In this document: one piece after another, positions 55,778 through 64,000 of the stretch
Layout of the letters: every line of letters begins with the position of its first letter
How positions within the stretch are numbered: position 1 is the stretch's first letter
Made by a program: the position numbers and the translations under genes
The notes under the pieces: model-generated
Databases searched by the model: none
What the model saw: the letters and a program-made list of their open reading frames with translations, nothing else
Told to the model about the DNA's origin: nothing
Assembly (NCBI RefSeq): GCF_029255285.1
Contig: NZ_JAPUVI010000089.1
Coordinates: forward strand, 1-64,000
Length of the DNA stretch: 64,000 nucleotides
Reading direction: 5' to 3'
Source: Accumulibacter sp.
GTDB taxonomy: Bacteria > Pseudomonadota > Gammaproteobacteria > Burkholderiales > Rhodocyclaceae

Positions 55778-57398
55778 CCTGCCGGCGGCGACTTTCGGCG
55801 AGGACGACGTCGACGGCCGGCACAGCGGCGACCTGTTGCGCCTGCAACGCCTGCTCGAGCACGGCGACGGCTTTCAACTGGTGTTCGCCGCCTGCCTTTC
55901 CTTTGCCTACCGGCAACGGCTGATCGCGCTCATCGGTCTCCGCCACCCGTCGGCCGCGATCGTCGATCTCCAGTCGATGAGCGAGACGTCGGCCCTGATC
56001 GACGCGTTGCGGCGCATTGGGCCGCAGCACAACCCGATCCACCTCGTTGGCGTCGAGGCGTGGTTGCGCCAGGCGGGCCCGACCGCGCTGCAGGCGCTCA
56101 ACTACCGCCGCGAAGCGCTGGCCGCCGATCTGCCCAGCACCCTCATCCTGTGGCTCGAACCCGGCGTCATCGCGCGCTTCGCCAGCGAAGCCCCGGACCT
56201 CTGGGCGTGGCGCACGGCGGTGCTCGATTTCTCCCATCCGCCGGCGGAGCGTCAGTCCGTACACCGCGAGTCGATTTTCCTCGGCGGCGCCGAGCGCGCG
56301 TCGCGCGAACGACGACTCGCCGAGATCGCCGACTATCTGCGAACCCTGGGCGAGCCGGGCGGACCGGACGCCGAACTGATGCTCGAGGCGAGCGACATCG
56401 AGCGCTCGCTCGGCCGGCCCGAGGAGGCGCTGCGGCAAGCCAGCGCGGCGCGCGAGGTTTTCCGCCGCATCGGCGATCGACGCGGCGAAGCCGTGGCCGC
56501 CGGTCGCCATGCCGACATTCTGCAGTCGCGCGGTGATCTCGACGAGGCGCTGCGGATCCGGGTGGAAGAACAGCTTCCGGTCTATGAGCGGCTGGGCGAT
56601 GTCCGTTCGAAGGCGGTGACGCAGGGCCAGATCGCGGACATTCTGCAGTCGCGCGGTGATCTCGACGAGGCGCTGCGTATTCGGGTGCAAGAACAGCTAC
56701 CGGTCTATGAGCGCCTGGGCGACGTCCGTTCGATGGCGGTGACGCAGGGCCAAATCGCGGACATCCTGCAGTCGCGCGGTGATCTCGACGAGGCACTGCG
56801 TATTCGAGTGGAAGAACAGCTACCGGTCTATGAGCGCCTGGGCGACGTCCGGGAGAAGGCGGTGACGCAGGGCAAGATCGCGGACATCCTGGAGTCGCGC
56901 GGCGATCTCGGCGAGGCGCTGCGCCTCCTGGCCGAAGAAGTGCTTGGGGCCTTTGAGCGCTTGGGCGACGTCCGTTCGAAGGCGGTGACGCGGGGCCAGA
57001 TCGCGGACATTCTGCAGTCGCGCGGGCAGCTAGCCGAGGCGCTGGCACTGCACGAAGAGCGGCTGCCGGTGGCCGAGCGCCTGGGCGACATCGAGCTGAT
57101 CGCGCACATCAGGTACTCGACGGCGAGGCTTCGCCTGGAGCTCGGCGAACACCGGAGCGGCGGGCTGCCGCGCATCCGCGACGATCTGGCCGAGGCTTTC
57201 GCGCTCAGCCGCCGGCTCGGCCGGCCGGATTTCATCGGCGTAATCGGCGCCTTGCTGGCGCAGGTGCTGGCGCTGGGCGGCGAGCGCGCGGCGGCGCGCG
57301 AAGTCCTGGCGCTGGCCGAGGAGGCCTTCGCCAGGCTGGGCCACGCGTCAGGCGTGCAGGGGGTGCGCGCGCTGCGGGAAGCGATCGCCGGCGCCTGA
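55758..57398 (+). CDS. TPR-repeat protein coupled to STAND-like ATPase
   Basis: A 546-residue protein. Residues 1-170 form a non-repeat domain with alpha/beta pattern (AIVDLQSMSETSALIDAL, LWLEPGVIARFASEAPDLWAWR) that may contact the ATPase. From about residue 239 a run of five near-identical TPR-like units of 41 residues (last 40) follows, consensus GDVRSKAVTQGQIADILQSR, and then divergent TPRs. ATG 55758 overlaps the ATPase gene by 20 bases. It likely acts as the sensor arm of the ATPase. Protein or ligand sensed is unknown. Confidence 0.7.
   Translation: MALPAPSLPAATFGEDDVDGRHSGDLLRLQRLLEHGDGFQLVFAACLSFAYRQRLIALIGLRHPSAAIVDLQSMSETSALIDALRRIGPQHNPIHLVGVEAWLRQAGPTALQALNYRREALAADLPSTLILWLEPGVIARFASEAPDLWAWRTAVLDFSHPPAERQSVHRESIFLGGAERASRERRLAEIADYLRTLGEPGGPDAELMLEASDIERSLGRPEEALRQASAAREVFRRIGDRRGEAVAAGRHADILQSRGDLDEALRIRVEEQLPVYERLGDVRSKAVTQGQIADILQSRGDLDEALRIRVQEQLPVYERLGDVRSMAVTQGQIADILQSRGDLDEALRIRVEEQLPVYERLGDVREKAVTQGKIADILESRGDLGEALRLLAEEVLGAFERLGDVRSKAVTRGQIADILQSRGQLAEALALHEERLPVAERLGDIELIAHIRYSTARLRLELGEHRSGGLPRIRDDLAEAFALSRRLGRPDFIGVIGALLAQVLALGGERAAAREVLALAEEAFARLGHASGVQGVRALREAIAGA
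56472..57083 (+). repeat. 123-bp tandem coding repeats
   Basis: Repeat starts at 56472, 56595, 56718, 56841 and 56964 (spacing exactly 123), with the last unit 120 bases. The middle copies are close to identical at DNA level, including synonymous sites, which shows recent duplication or conversion. Confidence 0.9.
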
Positions 57399-57601
57399 GA
57401 GGCGGCCGGCCGAGCGCCGTAAGCGTCCGGCGCCGCGCCGCCGCCAGCGCGCAGGCTTCCCGCTTGCCGTCGGCGGCGCGCGCCGGCCGGCGAAAAGACC
57501 ACTTGCTTTGCATGGATACGCGACGCCGCCGCGCTCGCCGGCCAACGTTCCACCCAATCTCCGCCGATGCGCGCGGCGCCCGGCCGGCGACGCCGCCGGC
57601 G

Positions 57602-57610
57602 TGTTAGAAT
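57602..57610 (+). promoter_or_regulatory. Candidate extended -10 of gyrA
   Basis: TGTTAGAAT carries the TGn extension plus TAGAAT, 58 bases before the gyrA start; no good -35 is seen. The same TTAGAATC string precedes alaS. Confidence 0.4.
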
Positions 57611-57668
57611 CACGCGCTCGATCAAGACGACGACATTGCTCCGAGGTCGCGTCATCAGCGGATGGAAG

Positions 57669-60305
<2,637 letters not shown>

Positions 60306-60369
60306 CGCGCGTGCCGGGCGTTCGCACGATCCGGGCGCGGCCCGGTCGATGGCCGGCGGGAGGCGCGCG

Positions 60370-61461
60370 ATGAGCGACGAGTTGCAGCGCGAGTTGGCCG
60401 TCGTCCGCCGGCAGATCGACAGCCTCGACGGCGAACTGCTCGCCTTGCTCAACCGGCGCGCGAAACTGGCGCAGCAGGTCGGCGAGATCAAGGCGCGGCA
60501 CGGCGAGGCGGCGTTCAGCTACCGCCCGGAACGCGAGGCGCAGGTGCTGCAGCGCATCCAGGAGACGAACCCGGGGCCGCTCGCCAACGAGACCGTCACC
60601 TGGTTCTTCCGCGAAGTGATGTCGGCCTGCCTGTCGCTCGAGCAGCCGCTGGCCATCGCTTTCCTGGGGCCGCTCGGCACCTTCTCGGAGAGCGCGGCGA
60701 CCAAGCACTTCGGTCACGCGGCGCGCCTGATGCCGCAGTTTTCGATCGACGACGTTTTCCGCGAGGTCGAGGCGCTGCATGCCGACTACGCCGTCGTGCC
60801 GATCGAGAATTCGACCGAGGGCGCGATCGGACGGACGCTCGATCTGTTGCTGACGACGCCGCTGAAGATCTGCGGCGAGGTCGTCCTGCGCATCCATCAG
60901 CATCTCTTGTCGAACGAGGCGTCGCTCGGCGAAATCCGCAAGGTGTATTCGCACGCCCAGTCGCTGGCGCAATGCCACGAGTGGCTGAACCGCTCGCTGG
61001 CGCAGGCGCAGCGCATTCCGGTGGGCAGCAACGCGCAGGCGGCACAGCTCGCGGCCGGCGAAAGCGGCGCTGCGGCGATCGCCGGGCAGGCGGCGGCCGA
61101 CCGCTACGGCCTGCCGCCACTGGCGAGCAACATCGAGGACGAGCCGAACAACACGACGCGCTTCGTCGTCCTCGGCCGGCACGACGCGGGCGCGTCGGGG
61201 CGCGACAAGACTTCGCTGGTCATGTCGGCGGCCAACCAGACGGGTGCGCTGAGCGGCCTGCTGGCGCCGTTTTCGGACGCCGGGGTGTCGATGACCCGGC
61301 TCGAGTCGCGGCCGGCCCGCCACACCTTGTGGGAATACGTCTTCTTCGTCGATCTCGAGGGGCATCGCGACGATCCGCCGGTCGCCCGCGCGCTCGCCGA
61401 ACTCGGGCGGCGGGCGCCATACCTCAAGCTCCTCGGTTCCTACCCGATGGCCGCCTACTAA
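60370..61461 (+). CDS. pheA: Bifunctional chorismate mutase/prephenate dehydratase
   Basis: A 363-residue P-protein. Chorismate mutase domain (1-90: QRELAVVRRQIDSLDGELLALLNRRAKLA), prephenate dehydratase (95-275: IAFLGPLGTFSESAATKHFG, VPIENSTEGAIGRTLDLLL) and ACT domain (285-363) with GALSGLLAPFSDAGVSMTRLESRP. It converts chorismate to phenylpyruvate and is inhibited by Phe through the ACT domain. ATG 60370 begins MSDELQRE. 64 bases after gyrA; serC, which often separates them, is not here. Confidence 0.97.
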   Translation: MSDELQRELAVVRRQIDSLDGELLALLNRRAKLAQQVGEIKARHGEAAFSYRPEREAQVLQRIQETNPGPLANETVTWFFREVMSACLSLEQPLAIAFLGPLGTFSESAATKHFGHAARLMPQFSIDDVFREVEALHADYAVVPIENSTEGAIGRTLDLLLTTPLKICGEVVLRIHQHLLSNEASLGEIRKVYSHAQSLAQCHEWLNRSLAQAQRIPVGSNAQAAQLAAGESGAAAIAGQAAADRYGLPPLASNIEDEPNNTTRFVVLGRHDAGASGRDKTSLVMSAANQTGALSGLLAPFSDAGVSMTRLESRPARHTLWEYVFFVDLEGHRDDPPVARALAELGRRAPYLKLLGSYPMAAY

Positions 61462-61488
61462 TCAACGCAAGTCTTTCGAGGATCGCCG

Positions 61489-62577
61489 ATGGCACTCAGC
61501 GAGCAGTCGTTACCCTACGTCCGGGCGATTTCGCCCTATCAGCCGGGCAAGCCGATCACTCAACTGGCGCGCGAGATGGGAATCGCGGTCGACGAGATCG
61601 TCAAGCTGGCGTCCAACGAGAACCCGCTGGGAATGAGTCCGAAAGCGCACGCCGCGGCGCAAGCGGCGCTGACGACGCTGGCCCGCTACCCGGACGACTT
61701 CGAACTCAAACAGGCGCTGGCCGAGCGGACCGGCCTCGGCAGCGAGTGCATCGTTCTCGGCAACGGTTCGAACGATGTTCTCGACCTGGTGGCGCGCGTC
61801 TTCCTGGCGCCGGGCCGCTCGGCGGTTTTCGCGCAGTACGCGTTTGCCGTCTATCCGCTGGCGACGCTGTCGGCAGGCGGCGAAGCGATCGCCGTGCCGG
61901 CGAAGGATTTCGGTCACGACCTGGCGGCCATGCGGGCCGCGATACGGCCCGATACGCGCCTGGTGTGGATCGCCAACCCGAACAACCCGACCGGCACCTT
62001 CGTGTCCTACGACGAACTGCGGCGCTTTGTCGAGGCCGTTCCGCCGGATGTCGTGATCGTCCTCGACGAGGCCTACAATGAGTATCTGCCGCCGGGCGAG
62101 CGGGTCGACACGACGGCCTGGCTGGCCGAGAGGCCGAATCTGGTGATCACCCGCACATTCTCGAAGATCTACGGCCTGGCCGGTCTGCGCGTCGGTTATG
62201 CGCTGACCTCGACCGAGATCGCCGACCTCATGAACCGCGTTCGTCAGCCTTTCAACTGCAACAATCTGGCGCTCGCCGCGGCGGCGGCGGCGCTCGACGA
62301 CCACGAGTTCGTCGCCCGCAGCTATGCGCTCAATCGCGCCGGTATGGAGCAGATCGTCGGCGGGCTGAAGCGACTGGGCTGCACGCACATTCCGTCGCAC
62401 GGCAACTTCGTGACTTTTCGCGCCGCCGCCGCGGCGGCGGTCAATCGGCGGCTGCTCGAACGCGGCGTCATCGTGCGCCCGCTGGCCGGCTACGCCATGC
62501 CCGACTGGCTGCGCGTGACGATCGGCACGGCGAGCGAGAACGCCCGCTTCCTGACCGCGCTCGAGGGATCCCTGTGA
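61489..62577 (+). CDS. hisC: Histidinol-phosphate aminotransferase
   Basis: A 362-residue fold-type I aminotransferase (HisC2-like): VKLASNENPLGMSPKA, NPNNPTGTF, DEAYNEYLP and the PLP-lysine loop TRTFSKIYGLAGLRVGY. Located between pheA and tyrA it may also transaminate prephenate or aromatic keto acids, as such HisC2 enzymes do. GAGGATCG gives the ribosome site. Part of one aromatic operon. Confidence 0.95.
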   Translation: MALSEQSLPYVRAISPYQPGKPITQLAREMGIAVDEIVKLASNENPLGMSPKAHAAAQAALTTLARYPDDFELKQALAERTGLGSECIVLGNGSNDVLDLVARVFLAPGRSAVFAQYAFAVYPLATLSAGGEAIAVPAKDFGHDLAAMRAAIRPDTRLVWIANPNNPTGTFVSYDELRRFVEAVPPDVVIVLDEAYNEYLPPGERVDTTAWLAERPNLVITRTFSKIYGLAGLRVGYALTSTEIADLMNRVRQPFNCNNLALAAAAAALDDHEFVARSYALNRAGMEQIVGGLKRLGCTHIPSHGNFVTFRAAAAAAVNRRLLERGVIVRPLAGYAMPDWLRVTIGTASENARFLTALEGSL

Positions 62578-62614
62578 GCCGGCCGGCGATCGGCGGGTGC
62601 CGGGAACGGCGGTT

Positions 62615-63502
62615 GTGAGCACGCCGCCGCGCTTCGCCAAACTGGTCGTCTTCGGCGTCGGTCTGATCGGCGGTTCCTTCGCGCTGGCGCTCCGGGCGGC
62701 CGGCGAGGTCGGCGAGGTGGTCGGCTTCGGGCGCCGCCTCGGTTCGCTGACGCAGGCGCTGGAACTCGGCATTCTCGACCGCGCCGGTTTCAACGTCGGC
62801 CAGGAGGTGAGCAACGCCGATCTCGTTCTGATCGCCACGCCGGTCGGTACGACACCCGAGGTGATGGCGCGCATCGTTCCTTGCCTCGGTCCGCAGACGG
62901 TGGTCACCGACGCCGGCAGCACGAAGGAGGATGTCGTCGCCGCGGCGCGCGCGCACTTCGGCCAGCGGCTCGGGCAGTTCGTTCCGGCGCATCCGATCGC
63001 CGGCGCCGAGAACAGCGGCGCGCTGGCGGCGCGCGCCGATCTCTACCGCCACAAGCAGGTGGTGCTGACGCCGCTCGCCGAGAGCGATGCGGCGAGCGTC
63101 GCCCGCGTGCGCGCCGCCTGGGAGTGCTGCGGCGCGCAGGTGCGCGAGTTGTCGCCGGCCGAGCACGATCGCGTTTTCGCCGCGGTCAGCCATCTGCCGC
63201 ACCTGCTGTCCTTCGCGCTGGTGCATGAGCTGGCACGGCGCGACAACCGCGACCTGCTGTTCGCTTTCGCGGCGAGCGGTTTTCGCGACTTCACGCGCAT
63301 CGCCGCCAGCCATCCGGAAATGTGGCGCGACATCTGCTTGGCCAACCGCGGGGCACTGCTCGACGAGCTGGCGCGCTACCAGACGCAGCTCGACGAACTG
63401 CGCGATGCCCTGCAGTGCGCCGACGGTGCCCGCCTGGAGACGACTTTCGCCGTCGCCCGTGCGGCACGGCGGGCGTGGGCCGAAGGGAGGACGGACGCGT
63501 GA
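62615..63502 (+). CDS. tyrA: Prephenate dehydrogenase
   Basis: A 295-residue TyrA-type enzyme: NAD(P) motif [49 protein letters not shown] and the helical C-terminal domain with [17 protein letters not shown]. It oxidises prephenate to 4-hydroxyphenylpyruvate (or arogenate to Tyr). GTG 62615 was chosen with GGGAA 8 bases upstream; GTG 62597 adds six residues. The stop overlaps the aroA start (GTGA). Confidence 0.94.
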   Translation: MSTPPRFAKLVVFGVGLIGGSFALALRAAGEVGEVVGFGRRLGSLTQALELGILDRAGFNVGQEVSNADLVLIATPVGTTPEVMARIVPCLGPQTVVTDAGSTKEDVVAAARAHFGQRLGQFVPAHPIAGAENSGALAARADLYRHKQVVLTPLAESDAASVARVRAAWECCGAQVRELSPAEHDRVFAAVSHLPHLLSFALVHELARRDNRDLLFAFAASGFRDFTRIAASHPEMWRDICLANRGALLDELARYQTQLDELRDALQCADGARLETTFAVARAARRAWAEGRTDA

Positions 63503-64000
63503 GCACCGAACATATCGATTTGCCGCAGCTCGTCGCGGCGTGCGGCACGCTGAGTCTGCCGGGCTCGAAGAGCCTGTCCAACCGGCTGCTGCTGCTCGCC
63601 GCGCTGGCCGAAGGCGAAACCGAGCTGCACGACCTGCTGCTGTCCGACGACACGCAGCGCATGCTCGACGCGCTGGCGACGCTCGGCGTCGGCGTCGAGC
63701 GGCTGGCCGGGCGGACTTTTCGCGTGCGCGGGGTGGGCGGTGTTTTCCCGGTGCGCGAGGCCGATCTCTTCCTCGGCAACGCCGGTACCGCTTTCCGGCC
63801 GCTCACCGCGGTGCTCGCACTGGCCGGCGGGAACTACCGGCTGGCCGGTGTGGCGCGCATGCACGAACGGCCGATCGGCGACCTGGTCGATGCCTTGCGG
63901 CAGATCGGAGCCGATATGGACTACCTCGCCGAGGCCGGTTTTCCGCCGCTGGCGATCCGTCCGCCGGCGCCGGAGCGGAATGTCTCGGCCAGCGTGGTGC
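63499..64000 (+). CDS. aroA: EPSP synthase, N-terminal part (cut by window end)
   Basis: The first 167 codons of 3-phosphoshikimate 1-carboxyvinyltransferase. [23 protein letters not shown] holds the phosphate-binding Lys/Ser, and [17 protein letters not shown] is the PEP/glyphosate-site loop (NAGTAxRP). GTG start overlapping the tyrA stop by four bases. It adds PEP to shikimate-3-phosphate. The rest lies beyond the window. Confidence 0.97.
   Translation, partial: MSTEHIDLPQLVAACGTLSLPGSKSLSNRLLLLAALAEGETELHDLLLSDDTQRMLDALATLGVGVERLAGRTFRVRGVGGVFPVREADLFLGNAGTAFRPLTAVLALAGGNYRLAGVARMHERPIGDLVDALRQIGADMDYLAEAGFPPLAIRPPAPERNVSASVV

Noticed and set aside
56472-57083. Regular repeats considered as a CRISPR array
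   Set aside because: The 123-bp units are coding, in frame and without spacers; they encode TPR motifs.

Overview
The window is high-GC bacterial chromosome with dense, overlapping operons. Gene content and order point to a betaproteobacterium, most likely of the Rhodocyclales (Accumulibacter/Dechloromonas-like). Supporting points are glyA-nrdR-ribD; gpsA-secB-grxC-rhodanese set against envC-ctpA-moeB; gyrA-pheA-hisC-tyrA-aroA; a PEP-CTERM protein with a sigma-54 promoter; and CopK. The assignment is inference from gene order and protein signatures; no search was run.

Layout. 1-3.55 kb is an accessory island: the end of an IS3-like element cut by the window edge, a zeta-toxin-like gene that has lost its P-loop half at the IS junction, a small partner protein and a 913-residue type III Res-like helicase-nuclease. 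3.6-8.8 kb holds ribE, a PerM-type permease and a pair joining a membrane-anchored spermidine-synthase-like enzyme with a Tat-lipoprotein FAD oxidoreductase. 8.8-9.3 kb is copK behind a good Cop/CusR-type box. 9.4-15.6 kb is a seven-gene minus-strand operon (thermostable-hemolysin/GNAT-like protein, acyl-AMP ligase, heme-oxygenase-like diiron enzyme, SDR, periplasmic TPR protein, response regulator, histidine kinase) with a PmrA/QseB-type box upstream. 15.8-24.4 kb has a DUF2917-like/MocR pair, ugpB-ugpQ, alaS, a threonine aldolase and a NUDIX hydrolase. 24.5-28.4 kb has a PEP-CTERM protein and a cobalamin-riboswitch-controlled cbiMNQO cobalt importer. 28.6-36.6 kb has two complete polar-amino-acid ABC cassettes flanking an M20 amidohydrolase, a VOC protein and an HMA-like protein, then an EamA exporter.

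36.7-48.5 kb is core metabolism and cell envelope: glyA, nrdR, ribD, moeB, ctpA, a degenerate-LytM EnvC-like protein, a two-cysteine ArsR regulator beside a rhodanese, grxC, secB, an SH3 protein, gpsA and an AmpD-like amidase. 48.5-53.6 kb is an envelope glycan cluster (ArnT-like transferase, GT2, Mig-14, DnpA-like de-N-acetylase). 53.6-57.4 kb has a zinc-ribbon protein and a split ATPase/TPR pair with 123-bp tandem repeats. 57.7-64.0 kb is gyrA (with Tyr at codon 87) and aromatic/histidine genes pheA, hisC, tyrA and the start of aroA.

The strongest candidate for an undescribed system is the operon at 9.4-15.6 kb. It looks like a self-regulated module that activates, oxidises and reduces an acyl-type small molecule and carries its own two-component sensor. 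Second choices are the ATPase/TPR module, the zeta-like/Res operon and the persulfide-sensor-like ArsR/rhodanese pair.
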